Origin: Sphingopyxis sp. OAS728
GTDB lineage: Bacteria > Pseudomonadota > Alphaproteobacteria > Sphingomonadales > Sphingomonadaceae
Direction of reading: 5' to 3'
DNA length: 64,000 nt
Assembly: GCF_014873485.1 (NCBI RefSeq)
Contig: NZ_JADBDT010000001.1
Span: 930,001 to 994,000 of the forward strand
Below, in pieces: positions 8,279 to 16,308 of the stretch; position 1 is the first letter of the stretch; each line of letters opens with the position of its first letter. Below the pieces are notes generated by a model. It did not search any database. It was not told the origin of the DNA and saw only the letters and a program-made list of their open reading frames with translations. Both the position numbers and the translations under genes were made by a program.

Positions 8279-9556
8279 ATGTCATTGTTTTATCTCACCC
8301 TGTTACTTGCTACCCCGTCGGTGGCGGCGGAGACCGTCGACACCGAAACACATAGGGCCGGTGACGAGATTGGCTTGCCGCACGTCATAACCGACCGCGC
8401 GGGCAGCGCCTGCTCAAAAGAGAATCACGCAAAGTGCATACACGAATTGCATATTACGGCTCTGAGCACCAACCGCGGGGTCGGCGCTATCAGTGGGGCG
8501 CCCGAAAAAACGGCGGCGCCGCTGGCGCCGAGCACCTATCCGCAGATAACTGATATCAGACCGGTATCGTCGGGCCTGGACATCGCATCGCTACTCCGAC
8601 CGAAAAAGATCCCGCCGAGTTCGGCCCCCGATGTCGTCGGCGCGTTTCGCTTTCTGTGTGGTGCGGGTCAGGTCAGCTATGACGACCCGATCGTCTATCC
8701 CGGGCAGCCGGGCGCGGCTCACTTGCACCAGTTCTTTGGTAACTTAGGCGCCAATGCTCACTCGACCTATGAGAGCCTGCGAAAAAGTGGTGAAAGCACC
8801 TGCCATAACGACTTGAACCGGTCGGCATACTGGATGCCTGCCATGCTTGACGGCAAGGGCCGTGTCGTGAGGCCCGACTTCGTTTCGATCTATTACAAGC
8901 GGCGTCCTGCAAGCGACCCGTTCTGCACCAAAGCCGGGAAGCGATGTGTCGGTATTCCACGCGGCCTGCGCTTCGTTTTTGGGTGGGATCAGACCCGGCC
9001 CAGCGAGCCGCAACCCGAGAACAACAAGCTCTTCAACTTTAAATGCGTTCAGGGATGGTCGCCGGTGACAGCCGCCTTCCCCGACATGGTCGAGCCGATG
9101 AAGACCTGCAAACCGGGCCAGTGGTTGTCGGCTACGATCAGCACGCCGCAATGCTGGAACGGCGTCGACCTGGATTCAAAGAATCATCGCAGTCACCTCG
9201 CCGATATGGTGCGCAATCGAAGCGCCGGCCAACTCGCCTGCCCTGCCACCCATCCCTGGATTATCCCGCAATTTACGATGGGCGTGGCGTACAGCATTGC
9301 AGTTGGCGACGACCCTACGGCGTGGAGTCTCTCGAGCGATCACATGCTGCCCGCCTCCACGCGCCGCGCCGGCGCAAGCTTTCACAGCGACTATTTCGAA
9401 GCATGGCAGGAAGAAATCCGGCTTCGCTGGGAAGCAGGATGCCTGGATAATATGCTAAATTGCTCAGACGGAGATCTCGGCGATGGCCAGATCATGGCAC
9501 GAGGCAAGCGCTATCCTTCCGGAAAGGCATCACCGAGGCTCGTGCCGGTCCCGTAA
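8279..9556 (+). CDS. DUF1996 domain-containing exported protein (paralogue 2)
   Basis: A 425-residue protein. The ATG at 8279 (after AAGGGAGAGGCC) gives a signal peptide MSLFYLTLLLATPSVAAE with a cleavage-like AA site. The same ordered motifs as in the copy at 2591-3784 are seen: APDVVGAFRF, DDPIVYPGQPG, HLHQFFGN, NRSAYWMPAM, IYYKRRP, HRSHLAD, CPATHP, SDHM, and a C-terminal CLDNMLNCSDGDLGDGQ. It differs in being Sec-secreted instead of a lipoprotein, and the N-terminal 100 residues are unrelated to the other copy's linker. The two proteins look like an ancient duplication. Function is not established. Confidence 0.85.
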   Translation: MSLFYLTLLLATPSVAAETVDTETHRAGDEIGLPHVITDRAGSACSKENHAKCIHELHITALSTNRGVGAISGAPEKTAAPLAPSTYPQITDIRPVSSGLDIASLLRPKKIPPSSAPDVVGAFRFLCGAGQVSYDDPIVYPGQPGAAHLHQFFGNLGANAHSTYESLRKSGESTCHNDLNRSAYWMPAMLDGKGRVVRPDFVSIYYKRRPASDPFCTKAGKRCVGIPRGLRFVFGWDQTRPSEPQPENNKLFNFKCVQGWSPVTAAFPDMVEPMKTCKPGQWLSATISTPQCWNGVDLDSKNHRSHLADMVRNRSAGQLACPATHPWIIPQFTMGVAYSIAVGDDPTAWSLSSDHMLPASTRRAGASFHSDYFEAWQEEIRLRWEAGCLDNMLNCSDGDLGDGQIMARGKRYPSGKASPRLVPVP

Positions 9557-9571
9557 TCTCTCGGGTGCGAC

Positions 9572-9694
9572 GCTATCAACGTCAACCAGCTCGTCGCTTA
9601 CAACAATACCGGTTATCCGAACGCGTTTCTCGATATGATCGACGGGAACCCGGTGCATATCAAGTTTCCATCGGCCGCCGAGATCGCGGCGTAG
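9572..9694 (+). pseudogene. Orphan C-terminal gene fragment
   Basis: Directly after the DUF1996 stop, and in the same frame, an open stretch of 40 codons without a start reads AINVNQLVAYNNTGYPNAFL followed by DMIDGNPVHIKFPSAAEIAA and a TAG at 9692-9694. The composition is protein-like and unlike random GC-rich DNA, so it is probably the tail of a lost gene. I cannot name the family. The rest of this gap to 9915 shows nothing recognisable. Confidence 0.35.
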
Positions 9695-9915
9695 CACAAA
9701 GCCGCCCCCGTCGCGAAGCAGCGTCCCAGTCTCGTCGATCCTTGTCCCGATCGCTGCCACAAACTTGACCCACCAGCATGCTGCCGCGCGACAGCGCCGG
9801 CACTTACGATCCCGCCCTAACACACACGGCGCGCAGAATCGTTGCGACGCATTCAGGCAAGTGGAACAGGCCATCACCAAGGCGGCCACCACCTGGCATC
9901 TGTCCTAGCTTCCGA

Positions 9916-10221
9916 CTATTTACCTTCGATGGATAGCAGACCAAGGCGCAGCGCCACGGTGATGAGGTGAGCGCGGTTCCGTGCATCGAACCTTGACCTA
10001 ATATTGTCGACCATTCGTTCGACCGTTCTCGGCGCGATGTCGACGAGGCGCGAAATCTCCTTGGTCGACTGACCAAGGGCAAGAAGCTCAAGGATCGACA
10101 GTTCCCGCTCGGTAAGGGGCTGCGCTCTTTTGAGGCTGTCTTCCAAACCGCAACACCTCCACACATTCGTGAAGAGAAAAAAGCCAGCGACCGTCGATAT
10201 GCCCCGCTTCACGCGTTGCAT
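9916..10221 (-). CDS. LuxR-type HTH DNA-binding protein (single-domain)
   Basis: A 101-residue protein consisting almost only of a GerE/LuxR HTH. LTERELSILELLALGQSTKEIS (residues 36-57), then a recognition helix (APRTVERMVDNIRSRF) and the closing ARNRAHLITVALRLGLL. Proteins of this size are either free-standing regulators or the C-terminal remnant of a NarL-type response regulator. The N-terminal 30 residues (...STVAGFFLFTNVW) do not form a receiver. No ribosome binding site is clear. It could regulate neighbouring genes, but no target is evident. Confidence 0.7.
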   Translation of the reverse strand: MQRVKRGISTVAGFFLFTNVWRCCGLEDSLKRAQPLTERELSILELLALGQSTKEISRLVDIAPRTVERMVDNIRSRFDARNRAHLITVALRLGLLSIEGK

Positions 10222-10549
10222 AGTGTCACCGAAGTTAGATCGAAGTTAAGCTGTTTTCAACCCTCACACCAGATTGGGGCCGAGCTATTGGCGCTTATAT
10301 CACGACCGCACAACTGTCGGTTGCCGCAGCGATAATGGCGCGCTGCAAAAAGGCCGCGTCCACTGGCGCCGCCTTTTCGCTTTCCTAAAAATCGCGTCTG
10401 TCATCCCTTTCGGATGAACCACGAGCCGAATTGGAAAGACCCAATGGCGGCAGATTACCGGCTGCTGACAGCGCTCGCAGCTGGCGTCTTCGTTGCGGAG
10501 ATATTTGCTGCGGCTCCTATTTCGCCGGCCGATCGGCGGGCTCGCAAAA
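10222..10549. other. Intergenic with a bidirectional hairpin
   Basis: About 328 bp containing the terminator-like hairpin at 10347-10378. A plus-strand frame at 10414-10602 lacks a ribosome binding site and overlaps the small minus-strand gene, so it is not annotated. Confidence 0.5.
10347..10378 (-). terminator. Probable bidirectional terminator, diverged copy of the hairpin at 5607-5646
   Basis: AAAAGGC and GCCTTTT arms enclose the same core (CGCG..GTCCACTGGCGC) as the terminator after the PEP-CTERM gene, and both are followed by GCGTCTG. Read on the minus strand it would end the small genes at 10550-11005. Confidence 0.55.
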
Positions 10550-10714
10550 CTACAAGGACGCTTCATCCCTCCGAAGTTTCCTTGCGGTCCGCTCATGTTT
10601 GATCGCCTGCTCTCGAAGCCGAACGGCGAGAAGTGGGTCTCCACATTTAGCGGCCTTCACCCGTGCAATGCGGGCAAGCTGCTCGAAGTAGATGGCGTCG
10701 CGCGGGATCTCCAT
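10550..10714 (-). CDS. Small hypothetical protein, 54 residues
   Basis: Starting at the ATG 10712-10714 (weak CAGAAG upstream), the protein reads MEIPRDAIYFEQLARIARVK and continues with ALAVRLREQAIKHERTARKL-like helix-forming residues. It is Arg/Ala/Leu-rich and probably all-helical. Short helical proteins of this style, built around repeated A-x-x-x-x-E-x-A patterns, are common in sphingomonads, with unknown function. A frame open for 28 codons upstream offers alternative starts. Confidence 0.45.
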   Translation of the reverse strand: MEIPRDAIYFEQLARIARVKAAKCGDPLLAVRLREQAIKHERTARKLRRDEASL

Positions 10715-10807
10715 GCACTTCTGATAACAGGGGCAAATCACCAAAACACTAAAGTGCCTCGAACCGGGGCACTTCGGCCTAGGGGGCCGGAGTATCATTG
10801 CAGACGG

Positions 10808-11005
10808 TCAAAGCCAGCCTCGCTCGACCTGATCAATACAATCGACGTCTCGCCAGCTTTTGCCATTCCAGTAGCCGACGTGGGTGGCACCCGCATCTCG
10901 CGCGGCTGGTAGGCGGAGCCGATGCTTGCGCTCAGTCTCTGTGACCGGCTGCCAGTCATCCCCGATCGCGACAAGGCCATAGTATCCGACCAAGAGAGCA
11001 GTCAT
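10808..11005 (-). CDS. Small hypothetical protein, 65 residues
   Basis: Starting at the ATG 11003-11005 the protein reads MTALLVGYYGLVAIGDDWQP and ends VGYWNGKSWRDVDCIDQVERGWL. The N-terminus may be weakly hydrophobic. Conserved-looking Trp and Asp residues suggest a real product, but no ribosome binding site is strong and no family is recognised. It precedes the 54-residue gene on the same strand by 93 bp. Confidence 0.4.
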   Translation of the reverse strand: MTALLVGYYGLVAIGDDWQPVTETERKHRLRLPAARDAGATHVGYWNGKSWRDVDCIDQVERGWL

Positions 11006-11211
11006 GATGTGATCCCGATAGCGGCTGGTGAGCGGGACCAAACTCCCTGTCCGAAATTTGCGCGACCATCTCGCTCTGAGGCTCCTGCGTAGAACAGAAA
11101 CCGACCAGCCGCGGCAACAATCCGACATTTTCCCGCCGTACGCAAGACTGCTCTCGATCATAGAGTCTTTTCCGGCCAAAACAGGGCACTTCAGCGGTGC
11201 GTCTTTCTGGC

Positions 11212-11604
11212 TCAGCCTGAACCTTTCACAATCTGGTCGAGTTTTTCGAGCCGCATGAGATAGTCATTACGCGAGACTGCCTGATGCTGCTCAAGGTAGC
11301 TCAGCGCAGTTTCCGCTATGTTACGAAGGCTTTGGCCATGAAGACCGAGAGTGCCGGGGTATGCATGAAAAGTACCGGTGGCGATCTGCTGCTCCACATA
11401 TCTCGCGAGGACCGAGATCACGAATTTGGCCGCGGTCGCGTTGTTGATAACGATCGCATCCCGGACGTCATTGCTTTGCTCGATCATAGGTCGCATCGCC
11501 ATCCGAACTTTCTGCCACATATGCAGGTGTCCGAAGATCGCGTCGCACTGGTCAAGTGCTTCGAGCGATAGGTCGACCGCTTTCACGACGTAAGTCTTCC
11601 CCAA
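11212..11604 (-). CDS. Hypothetical helical protein, 130 residues
   Basis: The frame begins with a TTG at 11602-11604 (MGKTYVVKAVDLSLEALDQC); no ATG lies upstream before the stop at 11632-11634. The protein is predicted mostly helical, with a middle segment IVINNATAAKFVISVLARYV and a C-terminal coiled-coil-like stretch (LSYLEQHQAVSRNDYLMRLEKLDQIV). The balanced composition argues for a genuine gene. No family or partner recognised; the start is uncertain. Confidence 0.5.
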   Translation of the reverse strand: MGKTYVVKAVDLSLEALDQCDAIFGHLHMWQKVRMAMRPMIEQSNDVRDAIVINNATAAKFVISVLARYVEQQIATGTFHAYPGTLGLHGQSLRNIAETALSYLEQHQAVSRNDYLMRLEKLDQIVKGSG

Positions 11605-11631
11605 CCAGACTGTCTGCCCCGCAAACGCATC

Positions 11632-11877
11632 CTACGCGCTCGCCGGCTTCCCTCTGTTACATTTAACGGCGTTAGTTATCCAGTAACTTAGCTTAAGATC
11701 GAGGCGCCCGCCCCCTCCAAGATGATCGGTCCTCAAAGCCGAAAAGCTAATGACCACTTTCACCCATTCCGACCGAGCCAGCCATCTGAGCGCGGCTAGC
11801 GAGTCCGATCGCTGGATCTGGCCGGTTGCAGACACCTCGATAACGAACGACGCGGCCACTTTCGGCCATTCTGGCAC
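11632..11877 (-). CDS. Hypothetical protein, doubtful
   Basis: A GTG-started frame of 81 codons without an evident ribosome binding site. The core SFVIEVSATGQIQRSDSLAALRWL and EWVKVVISFSAL reads like a beta-alpha-beta protein, but the ends are basic and unconvincing. It lies between two same-strand genes (25 bp after DUF6118 and 27 bp before the 130-residue gene), which is the main support. Confidence 0.3.
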   Translation of the reverse strand: MPEWPKVAASFVIEVSATGQIQRSDSLAALRWLARSEWVKVVISFSALRTDHLGGGGRLDLKLSYWITNAVKCNRGKPASA

Positions 11878-11901
11878 TTGTTAAATGTCCGACATGAGGC
11901 G

Positions 11902-12621
11902 CTAAGCCGTCGTTTTGTTGCCAGGCTCCGGCGGCGCCACACTAACCTCGCAGCGCACCGTCCTTTTCTTAGCGCGCCGAACGCACGCAGCAATCTCCGC
12001 CTCGTTCTCTTTGTAAAAGCGAGCCGCGGCTTTCAGACGGTCCCATTCCGCGGGGTCGGACGTCTGCATCAAATGCTGTCCTGCACTCCAGGCATCGCGC
12101 TCCAACAGTGCCGCAGCCCGATTTTCGGGCCAACGCCATTCCGCCGGGGCGGCGCGGTCGACAAGCGGCGGGACCGTGCAACCCGCAATAAATGCTAAAA
12201 CGGATGCCGAAGCGACTCCGATCGCGAGCCAGTGATTTTGCTGCTGTGCCGTTCGGGCAGATTTAACTACCATCCCGATCGCACGAGCAGCGTCGTCAAG
12301 GCGCTGCTGCGCCGATCGCCAGGCTTCATGATCGGCCGAACGTCCATCGCGGCCGGCGATTTCGATCTGGTGCGCGATATCCTTCGGCGTCAGCGCCAGG
12401 ACAGGGCGTTGCTTCAAGCTGTCGATGGCTTCGCGCGCTTCCTTCCACCTCTGAGCAATCAAGCCTAACTCCGGGCTATAGTCGCGCCCGTGTATTTCCT
12501 GCTGGAGCTTGGCAAACCCGTCGACCGAAGATCGCACACCGGCGAGGCCGCGGATTAGCGCTTCTACAGCGTCCTCGACGGAAAGGGCTTCGGGTTCGGG
12601 CTGGGGTGCAGTTTCTGTCAT
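11902..12621 (-). CDS. DUF6118 family membrane protein, TraA-associated
   Basis: A 239-residue protein starting at ATG 12619-12621. The N-terminal part is acidic and helical (EALSVEDAVEALIRGLAGV, coiled-coil-like to residue 125). A single membrane helix follows (about 130-148, WLAIGVASASVLAFIAGC), then a C-terminal domain with ERDAWSAGQHLM and RFYKENEAEIAACV. DUF6118 proteins are typically found next to TraA relaxases in sphingomonad mobile elements. Here the gene begins 9 bp after the traA stop, so it is probably cotranscribed. A role in DNA transfer or element maintenance is inferred from context only. Confidence 0.7.
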   Translation of the reverse strand: MTETAPQPEPEALSVEDAVEALIRGLAGVRSSVDGFAKLQQEIHGRDYSPELGLIAQRWKEAREAIDSLKQRPVLALTPKDIAHQIEIAGRDGRSADHEAWRSAQQRLDDAARAIGMVVKSARTAQQQNHWLAIGVASASVLAFIAGCTVPPLVDRAAPAEWRWPENRAAALLERDAWSAGQHLMQTSDPAEWDRLKAAARFYKENEAEIAACVRRAKKRTVRCEVSVAPPEPGNKTTA

Positions 12622-12630
12622 CCCGCAAGC

Positions 12631-15543
12631 TTACATACCGATTCCAAGCCCACGTGAAGGGCGGAGATATTGTGCAAGATCATGAGACAGCGTTTTTTTG
12701 CTCAGGGCGTCCAGGCCTAGTTCCGCGCGCCGATTTCGGAGCAGCGACTCGAGCTGCGCGTCGCGCTGAAGGCTCTTCGCCATCCCGTCGAGTCGGTCGC
12801 GGACACTGTCCATTCGTGCGTAATCGCCCTCGTGCTGAAGGTGCCGAAGCTGGCGCGCATTCGTCTGCCATTCGGACACGAAACGATCGGCCCTCCCCTG
12901 CACGTCGATGCGGATCTCGGCTTCGGTCGCCATGGCCTGGATCGCACGCTGCGTCCGCCCCGCTGCAGCTTCGCTCATCAGCGATGGGTCCTTCCGCATG
13001 GCTTCGGCAAGATCAGCAGACCCATGTTCACGCGCAGCGTTCAAACCCCGCTGAGCACGCTCCATCGCATCGGCCTGATGGCGCAACGGCTGGTATCCCT
13101 GCTGCCTCATCCTTTCGACATCCTTCGCCGCGCGACCGTAGCTCTCGACGGCCTGGTCGAGCGGATTTCGCGGGGCGAGCGCGTCCAAAGCGCGCGCGCT
13201 AACGCGGACGCCGTCGAGCGGCCCCCGCTTCCGCGATGTTGGTGCCGGGCCTGATGGCAAAGACAGCTCCGGCATTCGTCTGACCTTGATGCCGGCAAAG
13301 ATGTTTCGCTTCGGCGCCGGGGCTGATGCCGCCTCTCGTTCGATATAGTCGCTCGCCATATCTTTGCCGCGCTCGCGGCTGAGTGCGCGCACGAGTTTCG
13401 ACTGGTGGGCAAAATCGTCGCGGCCATAGCGGAGATCGACGGATTGGCGATGGCGTGACATCGCGACGTACGTGCTGTGTCTGTCGAGCCCCGGCGTTGC
13501 GAGCACATGCACGCGGTCGACGGTCATGCCCTGCGCCTTGTGGATCGTCGCCGCATAGCCGTGATCGACATGCGCATAGTCTTTGAGGTCGAAGGCTATG
13601 CTGCGGCCATCGTCGAGCAACACGCCCATTCGCATACAGCCGACACTTTGGACGGTGCCGAGCGTGCCATTCTTCACGCCAAGGTCGCGATCGTTGCGTT
13701 GGAACATGACGCGGTCACCGCAAGCGAAATTCCGGTCGCCGCGCTCTGCCTTCATCGCGACATCAGGGCCGAGACTGCCGCCCGTCCGCAGGCGGGCGCG
13801 CGCCTCATCGTTGAGCGCGCGGACTTCGTCGTTCGTGTGCGTAAGAATGATCCGGCTAGCATCGGGATGCAGCTGCCGGTCGCGATCCCATGCGTCGACG
13901 AGCTCTCCGCGCGCGACCTCTCGCGTGTCGGCCGCATGAAGGTGCCCCGTGTCGGCATAGCGAGCTACCGCCTCGCCAGTTCTACCCGTGGCAAGCTCGC
14001 GTGTCGCGTCGCGCTGCCAGCTTTCGTCCTGCCGCCGGATCGACGTGATCTCGACGGCACCGTGGCGTTCGGCTGTCGAGCGGAACGCTGCACCCGCTTC
14101 GATCGCCTGCAACTGCTCCGGGTCGCCGACGAGGACGACCTTGGCGCCGTGCTTCTCGGCTTCACTGACCACGCGTTCGAGCTGGCGCGTGCCGAGCATG
14201 CCCGCCTCGTCGATGATGAGGACATGTTTGTTGGTCAAAAGCTCGCGACCGTTAGCCCACTGATGCTCAAGGCTGGCGATCGTGCGCGAGGCAATCCCAG
14301 AACCTTGTTCGAGGCCTTCAGCAGCGATGCCCGAAAGTGCCGCACCACGGACCTCATAGCCCGCAGCCTCCCACGCGTCGCGGGCAACACCGAGCATCGA
14401 ACTTTTGCCCGAACCCGCGTAGCCGATGACATTACTGATCCCGCGCGCGCCGGTGACATGTTCGAGCGCGCCGCGCTGCTCTGCCGACAGCGTCAGGCCG
14501 CGGTCGAGGGCGCGTTCCAACGCAAGCTCGCGGTAGCGATCGGCAACGCCGTGATTGCGGCGCGCGTCGAGCGTCGCCGTCGCACCTTCGAGACGCTGCT
14601 CGGTCTCGAGCATCGAGCGCGTCGTGAACCGGTCTTCGCCGCGTCCATCTCGACCTAGCGCGATTAGCTCGGGTGATGCCTTTACCGCACCCATCACCGC
14701 ATCGAACTGTTCTTTGCCTTCGCTGTGTCGATGCACAAATATCGCAAGGTCGCGGTTGGTGAACGTCGCCTGCTGGTGGGTGATTGCGTCGAGCGCGATG
14801 GACGGATTGGCGAGAATGCGCTCGCCGTTCGATCGCGCAATTTCGAGATGGTCCTGGAGCCGATCCGCCTCGAGCCCCTGCCCCGCCATGCGGGACGCGG
14901 CAGGCCCTATCTTGTGCTGCGGTTCGAGCTCAATTCCCTGCTCTTCCAAAGAGCGGTGGTCGATGCGCGCATCGATATCGAGTTCGGCGAGACGCTCGTT
15001 GACGTGATCGGCCCAGGCCTCACGCCAATGCGAAAGCAGCTCGGTGCGGTTCCACTCGCGCACCTTCGCGCCGAAACCTGCCTCACCATCCTCGCCGATC
15101 TTGATCTCGCGCATGGTCAGCATGACATGGGCGTGCGGCCGCGCCAGGCCGTCGGCGCCAATGTCCCAGTGGACATTAAGATCTGCAATCATTCCGCGGT
15201 CGACAAACTCGCGCTTTACGAAATCGCGCGCGAGTTCGATTCCCTGCTGCTCAGTCATCTCTCGCGGGATGGCGAACTCGACTTCGCGCGAAAGCTGCGC
15301 GTCCTTGCGCAGCTCGGCCGCCTCGACATCATTCCAAAGCCGCTCGCGGTCGTGCCACTCGTCGAGGGCTCCTTCGGGCAGCAGCACCTCGCTGTGCACG
15401 ACGCCGGCTTTGTTCGAGAAGTCGTGGCTGCGGCCGAGGCGCTCATCGTGCAGGCGGTCGGCGGAGCGATAGGCCGCGGCGGCGACAGCGCTGCTGCCGG
15501 CAGAGCGCGAAATGACTTTTACGGAGAAATGATAGATCGCCAT
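12631..15543 (-). CDS. traA: Ti-type conjugative transfer relaxase TraA (MOBQ relaxase-helicase)
   Basis: A 970-residue bifunctional protein. The N-terminal MobA/MobL relaxase domain begins MAIYHFSVKVISRSAGSSAV with a likely catalytic Tyr25 in AAAAYRSA. It carries the metal-binding histidine triad at H125, H137 and H139 (HWDIG...RPHAH). A RecD-like helicase follows: Walker A GYAGSGKSS (374-382), Walker B LIIDEAG (442-448), motif III LVGDPEQLQAI (471-481) and a distal UvrD-like HKAQGMTVDRV. The C-terminal 200 residues are charged and helical. It nicks oriT and unwinds the transferred strand during conjugation. It is divergent from traC/traD; the intervening 173 bp holds the proposed oriT. Length fits the family and the gene appears intact. 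Confidence 0.95.
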   Translation of the reverse strand: MAIYHFSVKVISRSAGSSAVAAAAYRSADRLHDERLGRSHDFSNKAGVVHSEVLLPEGALDEWHDRERLWNDVEAAELRKDAQLSREVEFAIPREMTEQQGIELARDFVKREFVDRGMIADLNVHWDIGADGLARPHAHVMLTMREIKIGEDGEAGFGAKVREWNRTELLSHWREAWADHVNERLAELDIDARIDHRSLEEQGIELEPQHKIGPAASRMAGQGLEADRLQDHLEIARSNGERILANPSIALDAITHQQATFTNRDLAIFVHRHSEGKEQFDAVMGAVKASPELIALGRDGRGEDRFTTRSMLETEQRLEGATATLDARRNHGVADRYRELALERALDRGLTLSAEQRGALEHVTGARGISNVIGYAGSGKSSMLGVARDAWEAAGYEVRGAALSGIAAEGLEQGSGIASRTIASLEHQWANGRELLTNKHVLIIDEAGMLGTRQLERVVSEAEKHGAKVVLVGDPEQLQAIEAGAAFRSTAERHGAVEITSIRRQDESWQRDATRELATGRTGEAVARYADTGHLHAADTREVARGELVDAWDRDRQLHPDASRIILTHTNDEVRALNDEARARLRTGGSLGPDVAMKAERGDRNFACGDRVMFQRNDRDLGVKNGTLGTVQSVGCMRMGVLLDDGRSIAFDLKDYAHVDHGYAATIHKAQGMTVDRVHVLATPGLDRHSTYVAMSRHRQSVDLRYGRDDFAHQSKLVRALSRERGKDMASDYIEREAASAPAPKRNIFAGIKVRRMPELSLPSGPAPTSRKRGPLDGVRVSARALDALAPRNPLDQAVESYGRAAKDVERMRQQGYQPLRHQADAMERAQRGLNAAREHGSADLAEAMRKDPSLMSEAAAGRTQRAIQAMATEAEIRIDVQGRADRFVSEWQTNARQLRHLQHEGDYARMDSVRDRLDGMAKSLQRDAQLESLLRNRRAELGLDALSKKTLSHDLAQYLRPSRGLGIGM

Positions 15544-15572
15544 GGCGGCATATCATTTACTGCAAGAAGAGC

Positions 15573-15600
15573 ACGTCGGCACGACGTATAAGCGCGCCCT
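15573..15600 (+). other. Candidate origin of transfer (oriT) with MOBQ-type nic site
   Basis: Perfect inverted repeat ACGTCG-GCA-CGACGT (15573-15587), then TAAGCGCGCCCT (15589-15600). The latter differs by one base from the RSF1010/Ti-plasmid nic-region core TAAGTGCGCCCT. The layout, a hairpin just 5' of the nic core, and the location between divergent traA and traC match oriT regions of this relaxase family. The nick is expected inside the core. Confidence 0.75.
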
Positions 15601-15716
15601 CACACGATTTCATCGCGCTCGGGATCGCAAAGTCCCAAGAGATTTCAGCGCCTTGTAAGCGCCTGAGACTCAGCATAGCTGGTTCGTCCGACCCCATGAA
15701 TATGGAAGGACAGATG

Positions 15717-16040
15717 ATGCGCAAACCACGTGATTACGACGCCGAGCTTCAGGCGCTCACCGACAAGGCCAAGGCGCTCAAGACGAAGAAGCGGGGGCAG
15801 CTCGGCGAGCTGGTCATGGCGACCGGCGCCGACGTGCTGTCGATCGAACAGCTTGCAGGCGCGCTGCTCGACGCCGCGAGCACCGACGAATCGCGGAAGG
15901 AGGCGTGGCGCAAGAGCGGCGCGGCCTTCTTTCGCGGCGACGGCGCCGGCGCTCGCCCGGGCGCTCGCCGGAACGCGAGCGGCGCATCGGCGAGCGGTGC
16001 AGGCCCGCAACCGCCTGCAGGCGAAGGTGGCGCGGCATGA
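15717..16040 (+). CDS. traC: Conjugal transfer protein TraC
   Basis: A 107-residue protein. The ATG at 15717 lies six bases after AAGGA; an ATG one codon upstream is the alternative. MRKPRDYDAELQALTDKAKA, then RGQLGELVMATGADVLSIEQ and AWRKSGAAFF are hallmarks of the Ti-type TraC family of relaxosome accessory proteins. The C-terminus (from about residue 75) is low-complexity Gly/Ala/Arg. A second frame is open across the same DNA and runs into traD, but only this frame carries the TraC motifs. The divergent traA and the oriT candidate lie immediately upstream. Confidence 0.8.
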   Translation: MRKPRDYDAELQALTDKAKALKTKKRGQLGELVMATGADVLSIEQLAGALLDAASTDESRKEAWRKSGAAFFRGDGAGARPGARRNASGASASGAGPQPPAGEGGAA

Positions 16041-16041
16041 T

Positions 16042-16290
16042 ATGCGAGCGTGGCAGGTGAAGCGGCGCGAACGCACGCGCCAGCTGATCGAGCTCGGCGG
16101 GCTCGTCGCCAAGGCCGACCTGATCGAGCTGACCGGCGACGATCGCGCGGTCATTCTCGGGCTGCTTGTCGAGGCCGCCGCGACGCTGCGCGGCGAGATG
16201 CGCGAGCAGCAATTGCTGCTGTTGCGACGGCGCGGAAAGCGAGCTTTCGATGACAGTCCGCCGCCAGCCTCAAACCGGATATTTACCTGA
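16042..16290 (+). CDS. traD: Conjugal transfer protein TraD
   Basis: An 82-residue protein starting at an ATG one base after the traC stop. RERTRQLIELGGLVAKADLI and ELTGDDRAVILGLL match the TraD family (PF06412-type) encoded beside traC in Ti-like transfer systems, where it belongs to the DNA-processing set. The same frame is open upstream through traC, so an N-terminally longer form cannot be excluded. AAGGTGG lies 12 bp upstream. The C-terminal 15 residues (FDDSPPPASNRIFT) are variable. Confidence 0.75.
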   Translation: MRAWQVKRRERTRQLIELGGLVAKADLIELTGDDRAVILGLLVEAAATLRGEMREQQLLLLRRRGKRAFDDSPPPASNRIFT

Positions 16291-16308
16291 ATGGTCTAGC
16301 CGGGTGCG

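Noticed and set aside
10414..10602. 62-codon plus-strand frame
   Set aside because: No ribosome binding site and it overlaps the minus-strand 54-residue gene; composition is ambiguous.
15730..16290. Single long fusion frame covering traC and traD
   Set aside because: Only the distal part matches TraD; the proximal part is the shadow of TraC, whose own frame carries the family motifs.
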